DNA of 64,000 nt from Gemmobacter nectariphilus (GCA_020721445.1 DYMU01000005.1:62001-126000), one strand, 5' to 3'; numbered from the stretch's first letter, positions 54,550-63,860 are shown. Numbers and translations are program-made. Notes: a model not told the origin generated them from the letters alone.

Positions 54550-55026
54550 TCAATCCTTGGCGGCGGAGTTCAACTGGTGCCAGGCATAGGCCCGGCCATC
54601 GGGAAAGACGGCAACAACGCGGTCGACATCGGCGGCGATGTTGGAGTGTGACAGGAAGGCAAGGGCCTCGCCACGGGCCAGCGCGGCAGCGATGGTATGG
54701 GCATCAAAGCAGGCAAACCAGCCGTGGGCGACCTTGGGTTCGGCGCCGGGATAGGCGACATAGGTTTCCGACAGCATGGCCTGCGTCATCGGCGTGCTAA
54801 AGCAGGCGCGAAAGCCCAAGGCGCCGTTGCCTGCGTCGATGCCTTTGACCGCTTCGGTCAGGATCGGCTCGGGCTGGCCGGACTCAATCGTGGTCAGGGT
54901 GATATCCGGCCCCGGCGGGGCGCTGACCGGCGCGTCAAGCGCAAAGGCCTGCCCGCCCCAGATCGCCACGGCTGCACCCCATGCGATGATCACGATACCC
55001 CTGCTGCGATCTTGCCGGTCATGCAT
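54550..55026 (-). CDS. DUF6446-like small protein, possible frameshift at the start
   Basis: The 158-residue product has one hydrophobic segment ([15 protein letters not shown]) and a conserved-looking part with [29 protein letters not shown] and [19 protein letters not shown]. This matches my recollection of the DUF6446 family, which lies between glyQ and glyS in Rhodobacteraceae. An ATG at 55022, overlapping the glyQ stop in the usual ATGA manner, begins MTGKIAAG but hits a stop within 11 codons. One extra G in the four-G run at 54998-55001 would join it to the main frame. The start used here (55026, MHDRQD) is the fallback. Function unknown. Confidence 0.7.
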   Translation of the reverse strand: MHDRQDRSRGIVIIAWGAAVAIWGGQAFALDAPVSAPPGPDITLTTIESGQPEPILTEAVKGIDAGNGALGFRACFSTPMTQAMLSETYVAYPGAEPKVAHGWFACFDAHTIAAALARGEALAFLSHSNIAADVDRVVAVFPDGRAYAWHQLNSAAKD

Positions 55027-56017
55027 CGGCAACCGTGGCCCCGGCGTCGGGCGCGGCATCGGCCCCGGCCTCGGTCAGGCGGAAGGCGTCGGCGCATTTC
55101 CGGGCCAAAGCCCGCACCCGGCCGATATAGGCCTGGCGCTCGGTGACAGAAATCACGCCACGCGCATCCAGCAGGTTGAACAGGTGGCTGGCCTTGATGG
55201 TCTGGTCATAGGCGGGATGCGCCATGATGATGCGCTTGCCCGACTTTGGGTCATCCGCCGGAAAGGCCAGAAGCCGGTCACATTCGGCCTCGGCATCCTC
55301 AAAATGGCGCAGCAGTTGCGCGGTATCGGCGGCATCAAAGTTGTGGCGGCTGTATTCTTCCTCGGTCTGGCGGAAGATGTCGGCATAGGTCAGCGCAATC
55401 GGGCTGGCGGGGTCGTTGAACGGCATGGTCATCACATGGTCGATGCCCAGCACATACATCGCCAGCCGTTCCAGCCCATAGGTCAACTCGCCCGACACCG
55501 GGCGGCAGTCATGGCCGCAGACCTGCTGGAAATAGGTGAACTGGCTGACCTCCATCCCGTCGCACCACACCTCCCAGCCCAGACCCCAAGCACCAAGGGT
55601 CGGGCTTTCCCAGTCATCCTCGACAAAGCGGATGTCGTGCAGGGCGGGGTCAAGGCCGATGGCGCGTAAGGAGCCAAGATACAGGCCTTGCAGATCGGGG
55701 GGCGAGGGTTTGATGATCACCTGATACTGATAGTAGTGCTGCAAGCGGTTCGGGTTCTCGCCATAGCGCCCGTCGGTCGGGCGGCGCGAGGGCTGCACAT
55801 AGGCCGCGGCCCAAGGCTTGCTGCCAAGGCTGCGCAGCGTGGTGGCCGGGTGAAAGGTGCCTGCCCCCACCTCCATGTCATAGGGTTGCAAGATCGCGCA
55901 GCCCTTGGACGCCCAATAGGCTTGCAGCCGCAGGATCACCTCTTGAAACGACCGGGGGGACGGGTTTGCGCCGGTGTCGGCACCAGTCTTTGCGCCGGAT
56001 GGTTGCATCTGTGACAT
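55019..56017 (-). CDS. glyQ: Glycyl-tRNA synthetase alpha subunit GlyQ
   Basis: GlyQ is the catalytic class II subunit that activates glycine and charges tRNA-Gly with GlyS. The 332-residue protein has [20 protein letters not shown], then [36 protein letters not shown] (motif 2 region) and [11 protein letters not shown] (motif 3). AAGGGGG eight bases upstream supports the ATG at 56017, with an alternative at 56038. About 30 residues at each end are Ala/Asp-rich and variable. Confidence 0.96.
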   Translation of the reverse strand: MSQMQPSGAKTGADTGANPSPRSFQEVILRLQAYWASKGCAILQPYDMEVGAGTFHPATTLRSLGSKPWAAAYVQPSRRPTDGRYGENPNRLQHYYQYQVIIKPSPPDLQGLYLGSLRAIGLDPALHDIRFVEDDWESPTLGAWGLGWEVWCDGMEVSQFTYFQQVCGHDCRPVSGELTYGLERLAMYVLGIDHVMTMPFNDPASPIALTYADIFRQTEEEYSRHNFDAADTAQLLRHFEDAEAECDRLLAFPADDPKSGKRIIMAHPAYDQTIKASHLFNLLDARGVISVTERQAYIGRVRALARKCADAFRLTEAGADAAPDAGATVADA

Positions 56018-56250
56018 AGCGATAACCCCCTTGGGCATGGAAGCCCTTGAAATGCTCGGCTGTCATAGGCAAGAGGCGGGCAAGGGTCAATGCGAAGCCG
56101 TGGCGAACCGGCGGCAAAGCCGTGGCGACCTTGGTGCCGCGGGCGCGCCTCGCGGTGGTGTGATGGGGCGGGGGGGTGAAAACCCCTCGCTTTTGGAGCG
56201 GCGGCACCCTTAGGGTGGGCCGGGTTTTGTGTGGTAAGGACGATACAGGC

Positions 56251-58008
56251 ATGGTGCGTTTGAAGTTTGGGCTTTGGATGATGGCGGCCCTGCTTTGGGC
56301 GGGGGTGGCCGCGGCCCAGCAACAGGCCTGGATCCAGGTCGAGGCGCAGCCCTCGCTGGCCGAAGCCGAAAACCGCGCCCGTGCCTATGCCGCGGCGTTT
56401 CCCGACGTGGTGGGCTACCGTCTGGGATCGCGCTGGTATGGCATCGCGCTTGGCCCCTATGCGCCGGACGATGCGGCCCGGCGGCTGGCCGATCTGCGGC
56501 GCGAAAACCTGATCCCGGCCGACAGCTATCTGTCGGATGGCACCAATTTCCGCGAGCGGTTCTTTCCGGTCGGCACCCCGGCCCCCGCCCCGCAGCCTGT
56601 GACGCGCGCCCCTGTGGCGCCCGCGCCCGCCCCCGTGGCCGAGGCCCCGACAGAACCGTCGGCACCGGTGGTGGCCCCGGATGAAACCCCGGCGCAGGCC
56701 CGCCAGTCCGAGGCCGCGCTGACCCGCGCCGAACGCGAAGACCTGCAACGCGCCCTGCAATGGCAGGGCTTTTATGCCTCGGCCATCGACGGCGCCTTTG
56801 GGCCGGGCACCCGCAAATCCATGGCCGACTGGCAAGCCGCTATGGGGGCAGAGCCGACGGGCATCCTGACCGTGCGCCAGCGTGCCATGCTGGTGGCAAA
56901 CTGGCAGGCCGATCTGGCCGCGTTCGGCTTTGAAACGGTGACCGAGGCCGCCTCGGGCATCGAGATCGACCTGCCGCTGGGTCTGGTGCAGTTCGACCAT
57001 TACGAGCCGCCCTTCGTGCATTACACCCCCAAGGTGGCGGGCGGGATGCGGCTGATCCTGATCTCGCAGCCCGGCGACCGCGCAGCACTGTATGGGCTGT
57101 ATGATATCTTGCAAACCCTGACCATCATCCCGACCACGGGCGAGCGCAGCCGGGGCGAGCGGTCGTTTGAAATCAATGGTGTGTCCGCCACCACGCAAAG
57201 CCATGCCTTTGCCGAAACCAAGGCTGGGCTGATCAAGGGCTATCTCCTGGTCTGGTCGCCGGGTCAGGCCGATCAGGCCGCCCGGGTGCTGGACCGGATG
57301 AAGGCCAGCTTTCGCCCCATCGGCAACCGCGCGCTGGACCCCGGCATGGTGCCGATGACCGATGCCGCGCGGCGTGGCCTGCTGGCCGGGCTGGAACTGC
57401 GCCGCCCGCTGCGGTCCCGCTCGGGGTTCTATGTCGATCCGGTGGGCCATGTCGTCACCGCGGCCGAGGCGGTGGCCGGCTGCGGCCGCATCACGCTGGA
57501 CACGGTGACCGAGGCCACGGTGGCCTTCAGCGATGCCGCCAGCGGTCTGGCCCTCTTGACCCCCAACACCCCGCTGGCGCCGCCGGCGGTTGCCGGGTTC
57601 CAGATCGCGCCCGACCGGATCGGGGCCGAAGTGGCGGTGGCGGGCTATCCCTATGAAGACACCCTGCCCGCCCCGGTGATCACCTTTGGCGTGCTGGAAG
57701 ATATCCAAGGCCTGAACGGCGAGGCCGGCCTCAAGCGCCTGGCCATCGGCACCCTGCCGGGCGATGCCGGCGGGCCGGTGCTGGATGGCACCGGCGCGGT
57801 GCTGGGCATGCTGCTGCCGCGCGCCGTGGGTGGCGCGCGGCTGTTGCCCGACGGGGTCGAATTTGCCACCGATGCCGCGACCATCGCGCAAACCCTTGCC
57901 GCCCAGGGCATCACCGTCACCCTGGCCCCCGCCAGCGGCGGCCTTGCGCCGCAAGACCTGACGCGCAAGGCGATGGGAATGACGGTGCTGGTGTCGTGCT
58001 GGAACTAG
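56251..58008 (+). CDS. Envelope protein with SPOR-like, peptidoglycan-binding and degenerate trypsin-like domains
   Basis: The 585-residue protein has a Sec signal peptide (about 1-22, ending AAAQ), a SPOR-like repeat (about 24-100; QVEAQPSLAEAENRARAYAA), a Pro/Ala-rich linker, and a PG_binding_1 domain (about 150-210; LQRALQWQGFYASAIDGAFG). After a middle part it ends with a trypsin-like domain (about 390-585). None of the catalytic triad is kept: TAAEAV has Glu406 where His is expected, SGLALL has Gly432 where Asp is expected, and GDAGGP has Ala506 in place of the nucleophilic Ser. It is probably a periplasmic, wall-bound non-enzymatic protein. The gene is divergent from glyQ. Confidence 0.8.
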   Translation: MVRLKFGLWMMAALLWAGVAAAQQQAWIQVEAQPSLAEAENRARAYAAAFPDVVGYRLGSRWYGIALGPYAPDDAARRLADLRRENLIPADSYLSDGTNFRERFFPVGTPAPAPQPVTRAPVAPAPAPVAEAPTEPSAPVVAPDETPAQARQSEAALTRAEREDLQRALQWQGFYASAIDGAFGPGTRKSMADWQAAMGAEPTGILTVRQRAMLVANWQADLAAFGFETVTEAASGIEIDLPLGLVQFDHYEPPFVHYTPKVAGGMRLILISQPGDRAALYGLYDILQTLTIIPTTGERSRGERSFEINGVSATTQSHAFAETKAGLIKGYLLVWSPGQADQAARVLDRMKASFRPIGNRALDPGMVPMTDAARRGLLAGLELRRPLRSRSGFYVDPVGHVVTAAEAVAGCGRITLDTVTEATVAFSDAASGLALLTPNTPLAPPAVAGFQIAPDRIGAEVAVAGYPYEDTLPAPVITFGVLEDIQGLNGEAGLKRLAIGTLPGDAGGPVLDGTGAVLGMLLPRAVGGARLLPDGVEFATDAATIAQTLAAQGITVTLAPASGGLAPQDLTRKAMGMTVLVSCWN

Positions 58009-58122
58009 GCCTGCGTGGCACGGCCGCGGGGCATGATCTGGCGGCCCGAACCCGCGCGCCTGTGCCCTGACCTTTGCCACGCGCTTGGCCGGGGCGGGCG
58101 ATGCGCCCGGGGCTGACCGGCA

Positions 58123-59571
58123 TCAGCCCCGCCAGAACCGCCCCATGAACAGCACATAGACCGACAACAACTCCAGCCGGCCCACCAGCATGCCGGCCAT
58201 CATCAGCCATTTGGCGGGTTCGGGAAAGCCGTGCACCGCGCCGGTCGGCCCCACCTCGGGGCCGAACACCGGGCCGATGTTGGCGATTGATGTCCACGCG
58301 GCGGTGACGGCGGTCTTGGCCTCCAACCCGGTCAGTGACAGCGCCACGGCCAACAGGCCGAAGCTGAGGATGAACATGGTGAAGAACACGATCACCGAGT
58401 CCAGCACATCCTGCCCGACGCTGCGCCCGTCATAGCGCAGCGGGTTGACCGAGCCCGGATTGTGCAGCCGCCGGATCTGCACCTTGATCGCCTCGAACAG
58501 GATCAGATAGCGAAACACCTTGACCGAACAGCCGGTCGAAGACGTGCAGCCGCCGATCAGCCCGACGATGATCAGGATTACAAAGGGAAACGGGCCCCAT
58601 GTGGTCAGATCCACGCTAGCAAAGCCGGTGCCGGAAAAGGTGGACACGATATTGAACGTCGCTTCGCGGATCAGGCCGGGCAGCGGAATGTCGTGCGTGA
58701 TCGCCTCATAGGCCACCACCCCGGCGATGGCATACAGGTTCCAGCGCAGATAAGCCCGCACCTGCGGGTCGTGCCACAGTGGCCGCAGCGAGCCTTGCGC
58801 CAGTTGCACAAAGCGGATGAAGGGAAGGCTGCCCAGCAGCATGAACACCGCCGCCGCATATTCCAACGGCCCGATGAACACGCCAAAGGATTTGTCGTAA
58901 CTGGAAAAGCCCCCCGTCGAAACCGTGGTCAGCGCATGCACCACCGCGTCAAAGCCGGTCATCCCCAAGGCGAAAAACGTCACCGCGCAGGCGACCGTCA
59001 TCCAGACATAGACCTGAATCAGCGCCGATGAGATATCCATCGCCCGCGGCAAGACCTTGCCCAGCGTGTCAAACCCCTCGGACCGGAAGAACTGCATCCC
59101 GCCGACCTTCATCACCGGCAAGAACAGCATGGCGACGATCACGATCCCCAAGCCACCCAGCCATTGCAGGATGCCGCGCCACAGGTTCGCCCCCATCGGC
59201 AAGGCGTCGATGCCTTCTATGGTCGTGGTGCCGGTCGTGGTCATGCCCGACACGCTTTCCAGCAGCGCATCGGTCAGCGACAGGCCGGGTGCACCCAGAA
59301 TCAGCGGCAATGACCCGAAGGCCGGCAGTGCAATCCAGACCCCGGTGGTCAGCAAGAACACCTGCCGCAGGGTCATGGAACGGCCGGCGCCGTTTGCCGT
59401 TGCCAGCGCCACGGCACTGCCAGACACCAGACAGATCACCGAGGCGCCGAAGAACGCCCGCCAGTTGGCATCGCCGGCCGCCAGGTCCAGCACCAGCGGA
59501 AACAGCATGAACAGCCCCATGGCAACCACCAGAAGGCCGATCACATACAACACGGGGCGCGGATCAATCAT
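58123..59571 (-). CDS. trkH: Potassium uptake protein TrkH (first copy)
   Basis: The 482-residue membrane protein is the ion-conducting subunit of the Trk system. It has four pore repeats with filter glycines in SGMTTTGTTT, VSTGGFSSY, FSGTGFASV and CTSSTGCSV. It needs cytosolic TrkA, which is not in the window. The start at 59571 (MIDPRP) is preferred over an upstream TTG. It lies 73 bases after a close paralogue on the same strand. Confidence 0.93.
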   Translation of the reverse strand: MIDPRPVLYVIGLLVVAMGLFMLFPLVLDLAAGDANWRAFFGASVICLVSGSAVALATANGAGRSMTLRQVFLLTTGVWIALPAFGSLPLILGAPGLSLTDALLESVSGMTTTGTTTIEGIDALPMGANLWRGILQWLGGLGIVIVAMLFLPVMKVGGMQFFRSEGFDTLGKVLPRAMDISSALIQVYVWMTVACAVTFFALGMTGFDAVVHALTTVSTGGFSSYDKSFGVFIGPLEYAAAVFMLLGSLPFIRFVQLAQGSLRPLWHDPQVRAYLRWNLYAIAGVVAYEAITHDIPLPGLIREATFNIVSTFSGTGFASVDLTTWGPFPFVILIIVGLIGGCTSSTGCSVKVFRYLILFEAIKVQIRRLHNPGSVNPLRYDGRSVGQDVLDSVIVFFTMFILSFGLLAVALSLTGLEAKTAVTAAWTSIANIGPVFGPEVGPTGAVHGFPEPAKWLMMAGMLVGRLELLSVYVLFMGRFWRG

Positions 59572-59644
59572 GCGGCACAATTGAGGCGTTGGCGGCGCAT
59601 GTCAACGCGATGTGGCTGGGTTTGGGTGCGACTGTCGCGCAGTC

Positions 59645-61093
59645 CTAATGCCGCCAGAACGACGGCAGCACCAGCACCAGAACCGCAAGCAGCCCCAGCC
59701 GCCCCATCAGCATCGCAAGGATCATGATCCATTTCGCCGCATCCGGAAAGTCGCGGAAGGTGCCGGTTTCCGCCACCATCGGGCCATAGCCATAGCCGAT
59801 ATTGCCGATCGAGGTCCAGATGCCGAACAGCGCCGAGATCATGTCGACGCCCACCAGTGTCATCGCCACCGACAGCATGCCAAGCGTCAGGATGTAGCCC
59901 GTCACATACAGCATCAGGGCATTGATCGTCTCGTCCTCGACCCGGCGCCCGGCATAGCGCAGGGTCACCATGCGGTCGGGGTGCTGGATGCGGGCGACCT
60001 GCGCCGCCACCGCGCGCGCCGCGACCTGCACCCGAAACACCGACAGCGCGCCCGATGATGACCCCGAACAGCCACCGATCAGCCCGACGATGAACGCAAT
60101 GGCCATCGAGAACCCGCCCCAACCGCCGAAACTGCCGGAAAAGAACCCGGTTCCGGTGATCACGGACGACAGGTTGAACAGTGCCTCGCGAAACGCAGGC
60201 TCCAAGGCCATGTCCGACGTGGCGACCCGCCATGCCGTGACCGCAAGCACCGCAATTGCCGTCCACAGAAACAACGCCCTGACCTGCAGATCGCCCGCAA
60301 CGGCCATCGGCTTTCCCGCGGCCATCTGAGCGTAAAGGATATAGGGCAGACTGCCCAGCAGCATGAACAGCGCCCCGAAGTATTCGGCTGGCCCGGCGTA
60401 TTTGCCAAAGGACGTGTCAGCCGGCGAAAAGCCCCCGGTCGCGATGGTGGCAGCGCCGTTCACGACAGCGTCGATCCCGGTCATCCCCACGGCCTGATAG
60501 ACAAGGATGCAGGCCACCGTCAGCCCAAGATAGACCCCCAGCAGCGCCTTGGCGATGTCGGTGGCGCGCGGCAGCGCCTTGCCCAGGGTATCAAACCCTT
60601 CGGTGCGGAAAAACTGCATGCCACCCACCCGCATCACCGGCAGAAAGATCATCGCCACAAAGGCGATGCCCAGGCCACCGATCCAGTTCAGCGCACCGCG
60701 CCACAGGTTCATTCCCGGCGGCAAGGCATCCAGCCCGACGATCACCGTCGAGCCGGTGGTGGTGATGCCCGACACCGCCTCGAAATATGCATCGGTAAAC
60801 GACAGGCCGGGTGCGCCCAGCAGGAATGGCAGACAGCCGAACAGCGGCAGCCCCGCCCAGACCATCACGGTCAGAACATAGGCCTGACGGGTGTTCAATT
60901 GGCGCAAATCTGCGTTTCCCGTAGCAATCCTGACGGCAAGACCCACTCCGCCCGTACTCAGGGCGGATTGCAGAAAGTCGATCCCGTTCGTCAGCCCCAC
61001 CGAAAGGTCCAAGGTTGCCGGAACCAGCATTACTGCCGCCAGAAAGACCAGCAAGTTGCCGATCACATAGGCAATGGGCCGGAAATCGACCAT
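59645..61093 (-). CDS. trkH: Potassium uptake protein TrkH (second copy)
   Basis: This 482-residue TrkH paralogue starts MVDFRPIAYVIG. Its filter glycines are in SGITTTGSTV, IATGGFSPA, ITGTGFFSG and CSGSSSGAL. The fourth repeat differs from the first copy (SSSGAL for SSTGCS). Tandem copies suggest two transport modes or an older duplication. They are probably co-transcribed. Confidence 0.92.
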   Translation of the reverse strand: MVDFRPIAYVIGNLLVFLAAVMLVPATLDLSVGLTNGIDFLQSALSTGGVGLAVRIATGNADLRQLNTRQAYVLTVMVWAGLPLFGCLPFLLGAPGLSFTDAYFEAVSGITTTGSTVIVGLDALPPGMNLWRGALNWIGGLGIAFVAMIFLPVMRVGGMQFFRTEGFDTLGKALPRATDIAKALLGVYLGLTVACILVYQAVGMTGIDAVVNGAATIATGGFSPADTSFGKYAGPAEYFGALFMLLGSLPYILYAQMAAGKPMAVAGDLQVRALFLWTAIAVLAVTAWRVATSDMALEPAFREALFNLSSVITGTGFFSGSFGGWGGFSMAIAFIVGLIGGCSGSSSGALSVFRVQVAARAVAAQVARIQHPDRMVTLRYAGRRVEDETINALMLYVTGYILTLGMLSVAMTLVGVDMISALFGIWTSIGNIGYGYGPMVAETGTFRDFPDAAKWIMILAMLMGRLGLLAVLVLVLPSFWRH

Positions 61094-61152
61094 TATGGCG
61101 TTTGTTCTAGCCCTGCCCCCCGGTCACGTCAACACGGGGGGCAAAACGCAGA

Positions 61153-62238
61153 TCAACCGGCGTGGATCAGTGATGCAAACAGCCGCGGGTCAAGGCTGGT
61201 TTGCGCAAATGTCGGGCCTTCGGTCAGCAGGCTGACCGCGTCATGGCTGTGCAGGCTTTCCTGATGGCTGGCCAGCACCCTGAAATCGCCGATTCGCGGG
61301 TCGCGCTGCAACACCGCACAGAACGACCGCGCGGCATCTTCAACAAAGATCGGGTTGGCGGCGTTCAATTCGGCAAAGGCCTGTTCATCCTCGCGTTTCA
61401 CCATCACCTGCGTCTCGGTGACCACGCCTGCGCGGGCCATCTCGATCAGGTCTTCCAACGCCAGATCGCCGGTCAGCACCACCGACAGCCGCGCGACGGA
61501 CCGTTGCGAATGTGGTGTGGCCAATTGCCCACGGGTCTGGCGGGCATGCTCCGACAGTTCCAGCGAACACGGGCAGGTGCTGGAATAGACATAGTCCAGA
61601 TGCACGATGCGCTGCCGCACGCCCGCCTGTTCCACCAGCTCCAGCGCCACGTCGTAATACTGCCAGCCCGACAGGCCGGATCGCAACGACGCCACCTTCA
61701 TCGGGTAAGACAGCCGCATCTGAATGCGCGCATCAAAACTGCCAAGGTCGGTCTTGTAATCGTCCAGCGCCGCTTCGACTACGTCAAAGCTGAACACACG
61801 CTCGGCATGGGCATAGAACGACCGCATGATCCGGCTCATGTTGATGCCCTTCTGGTCGGCCTCAAGGCTGACGGTGCCGGTCACGCTGGTTTCCAGCACC
61901 ATCGCGGCACCATCGCGGGTAAGGTAACGGATCGGCAGGCGGAAATTGGAAATCCCCACATGCTGAATGCGCTGCCGCGCGCCGACGATCAGGCTGGCAG
62001 GGCCGTTTTGCAGATCGGGCAGACCGGCGCGATAGGCGTCATCGACCGTCAGCGCCTCGGGGTAAGTCCGGCTCAGCGCCGGATAGCCCTGCCCCGGCAG
62101 CAAATGCCCCACCGCACTGTCCAGCGTGGCAATCTCGTCATCCGAGCATTTCCCGGCCCATTGCCGCAGCAGGGCAAGGGCGGACTCGGCCTCGGCACGG
62201 CTGGGTTTGCGGTCAAACTCGGGGGTGTGAATATTCAT
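61153..62238 (-). CDS. folE2: GTP cyclohydrolase FolE2 (type IB)
   Basis: FolE2 makes dihydroneopterin triphosphate from GTP, the first folate step, and is the non-zinc-dependent alternative to FolE. The 361-residue protein has HVGISNFRLPI near 93-103, KGINMSRIMRSFY near 130-142, the CPCS metal/catalytic block at 222-225 (STCPCSLELSEHARQTRG), and the C-terminal FVEDAARSFC...EESLHSHDA-type segment. Many family members have KGIHMSR, with His where this protein has Asn133; I cannot tell whether that is normal for this group. folB and folP are also in the window. Confidence 0.92.
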   Translation of the reverse strand: MNIHTPEFDRKPSRAEAESALALLRQWAGKCSDDEIATLDSAVGHLLPGQGYPALSRTYPEALTVDDAYRAGLPDLQNGPASLIVGARQRIQHVGISNFRLPIRYLTRDGAAMVLETSVTGTVSLEADQKGINMSRIMRSFYAHAERVFSFDVVEAALDDYKTDLGSFDARIQMRLSYPMKVASLRSGLSGWQYYDVALELVEQAGVRQRIVHLDYVYSSTCPCSLELSEHARQTRGQLATPHSQRSVARLSVVLTGDLALEDLIEMARAGVVTETQVMVKREDEQAFAELNAANPIFVEDAARSFCAVLQRDPRIGDFRVLASHQESLHSHDAVSLLTEGPTFAQTSLDPRLFASLIHAG

Positions 62239-62368
62239 GGGGCGTCCTTCCGGTTCGAGTGGGGCGCGCGGCCGTCCACCTTCAATGTCAGCAGGTTATA
62301 CGGGGCGTGTCCCCGCATGGATCATATTTAGGCCCCGATTTTTCCCCAGCAAGGGCCACGCCCAGAAA

Positions 62369-63547
62369 TCAGCCGGCCAGCGCGCCCAGCAGGTCGGCGA
62401 TCAGGTCACCCGGATCTTCCAGCCCCACCGACAGCCGGATCAGCCCCGGCGTGATGCCCAGCGCATCCTTCTGATCTTGCGGCAGGCGCTGGTGGGTGGT
62501 GGTGGCGGGATGGGTGGCAATGGTCCTGGCATCGCCCAGATTGTTGGAGATCTTGGCGATTTGCAGCGCGTTCAGGAACCGGAAGGCGGCCTCTTTGCCA
62601 TCAGCGATGTCAAACGCCACCAAGGTGCCGCCCGACCCCATCTGCGCCATCGCCAGGCCGTGTTGCGGATGGCTTTCCAACCCCGGATAGATCACCCGGC
62701 CCAGCGCGGGGTGCCCCTCCAGCGCCCGGGCGATTTGCAGCGCACCGTCAGCCATCGCCCGGCAGCGCAGGTCCAGCGTCGCCATGCCGTTCAGCATGAT
62801 CCAGGCGGTGAATGGCGACATGCTGCCGCCGGTATGCTTCATGTAGGGTTCCAGCACCTTGCGGACAAAGCTTTGCGTGCCGCAAACCACGCCGCCCAAG
62901 GCCCGGCCCTGACCGTCGATATGCTTGGTGGTGGAATAGACGATGACATCGGCGCCCTGATCCACCGCGCGCGAAAAGATCGGCGTGGCAAAGACGTTGT
63001 CGACGATGACCAGTGCACCCGCCGCATGGGCAATGTCCGATACCGCGCGGATATCGACCATCTCCAGCGTCGGGTTCGACATCGACTCGAAAAACACCGC
63101 CTTGGTGCTTGGTGTGATGGCGGCGCGCCACTGGTCCAGATCGGCGCCATCGACAAAGGTCACACGCACGCCATAGCGCGTCAGCACCTCTTCAAGGACA
63201 TAAAGGCAAGACCCGAACAACGCCCGCGCCGACACCACATGATCGCCCGCGCGCAAAAGACTGGTCAGCGCGCCATTGACCGCCGCCATGCCGCTGGCGG
63301 TGGCGAAGGCGTCTTCGGTGCCCTCAAGCCCGGCGATCCGCTCTTCGAACATCCGGGTGGTGGGGTTGCCATAGCGGGCATAGATGAACTCATCTTCGCC
63401 GGGCTGGACAAAGCGCGCCTCGGCGGCCTCGGCCGTGGGGTAGACAAAGCCTTGCGTCAGAAAGATCGCCTCGGCCATCTCGCCATACTGGCTGCGGCGG
63501 CTGCCTTCATGCACCAGTCTGGTGCGGGTTTTCCAGTCTTTGGTCAT
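62369..63547 (-). CDS. metZ: O-succinylhomoserine sulfhydrylase MetZ
   Basis: MetZ adds sulfide to an acylated homoserine, giving homocysteine for methionine synthesis. The 392-residue PLP enzyme has YARYGNPT (56-63), ASGMAAVNGALTS, SNPTLEMVDI, the PLP lysine Lys208 in STTKHIDGQGR, and THPATTTHQRL. I chose the ATG at 63547, since the open frame above it covers the leader. A SAM-II riboswitch and a hairpin lie in the leader, so the gene should be repressed when SAM is plentiful. Confidence 0.95.
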   Translation of the reverse strand: MTKDWKTRTRLVHEGSRRSQYGEMAEAIFLTQGFVYPTAEAAEARFVQPGEDEFIYARYGNPTTRMFEERIAGLEGTEDAFATASGMAAVNGALTSLLRAGDHVVSARALFGSCLYVLEEVLTRYGVRVTFVDGADLDQWRAAITPSTKAVFFESMSNPTLEMVDIRAVSDIAHAAGALVIVDNVFATPIFSRAVDQGADVIVYSTTKHIDGQGRALGGVVCGTQSFVRKVLEPYMKHTGGSMSPFTAWIMLNGMATLDLRCRAMADGALQIARALEGHPALGRVIYPGLESHPQHGLAMAQMGSGGTLVAFDIADGKEAAFRFLNALQIAKISNNLGDARTIATHPATTTHQRLPQDQKDALGITPGLIRLSVGLEDPGDLIADLLGALAG

Positions 63548-63572
63548 GGCAACACCCTTCCCGGGCAAAATG

Positions 63573-63606
63573 AAACCCCAAACGCCGATGCAGGCTTTTG
63601 GGGTTT
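63573..63606 (-). terminator. Leader hairpin between SAM-II riboswitch and metZ
   Basis: On the minus strand AAACCCCAAA and TTTGGGGTTT form a perfect 10-bp stem with a 14-base loop, followed by CATTTT. It lies between the riboswitch and the metZ start, so it may serve as the expression platform. The T-run is short, and many SAM-II elements act on translation. Confidence 0.6.
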
Positions 63607-63615
63607 TCGCCCAAG

Positions 63616-63674
63616 ACCCTTTTAGCGGCATGTTTAACGTGGCCCGCAATCCGGCAACAAAGCACCACGAAATC
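63616..63674 (-). ncRNA. SAM-II riboswitch upstream of metZ
   Basis: On the minus strand the leader reads CGTGGTGCTTTGTTGCCGG, then GGGCCACGTTAAACATGCCG, then CTAAAAGGG. These are the conserved SAM-II blocks: CGTGGTG pairing with CCACG, the TTAAAC segment, and the GCTAAAA segment that forms the pseudoknot with the first loop. SAM-II elements are typical of Alphaproteobacteria and of metA, metX, metZ and related genes, which fits metZ downstream. Confidence 0.93.
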
Positions 63675-63742
63675 CGCTTACGCCTTTGCACGCAGGTGGT
63701 CAACCGGACGGGGCTGCGCCAAGGGGGGAGCCTTTGCGCCAT

Positions 63743-63777
63743 GCCCCCCACCCCATCCCTCCCCACAAGGGGGAGGG
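63743..63777. repeat. C/G-rich intergenic repeat related to 35892-35935
   Basis: CCCCCCACCCCATCCCTCCC followed by CACAAGGGGGAGGGT repeats, with few changes, the left half of the inverted repeat at 35892. It contains a small hairpin (CCCTCCCC / GGGGGAGGG). Confidence 0.6.
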
Positions 63778-63828
63778 TGCGCCCGGCTGCCACGGGGTGC
63801 GCCAAAGACCCGGCCGACCATCGCCCCC

Positions 63829-63860
63829 GGATTTGCTGCTTGGCAAATACTCCCGCGCGG
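63829..63860. repeat. Rhodobacteraceae intergenic repeat (copy 4)
   Basis: GCTGCTTGGCAAATACTCCC with CGCGCGG at the end matches copy 1 (19687) almost base for base over 20 positions. It lies 26 bases past the stop codon of the gene at the right edge. The rest of 63548-63886 holds the riboswitch, hairpin and C/G-rich repeat and no gene. Confidence 0.7.

Noticed and set aside
55936..58080. Minus-strand open frame of 714 codons opposite the pseudo-protease gene
   Set aside because: The plus-strand product has a signal peptide and recognisable domains, while this one is Gly/Arg/His-rich without motifs.
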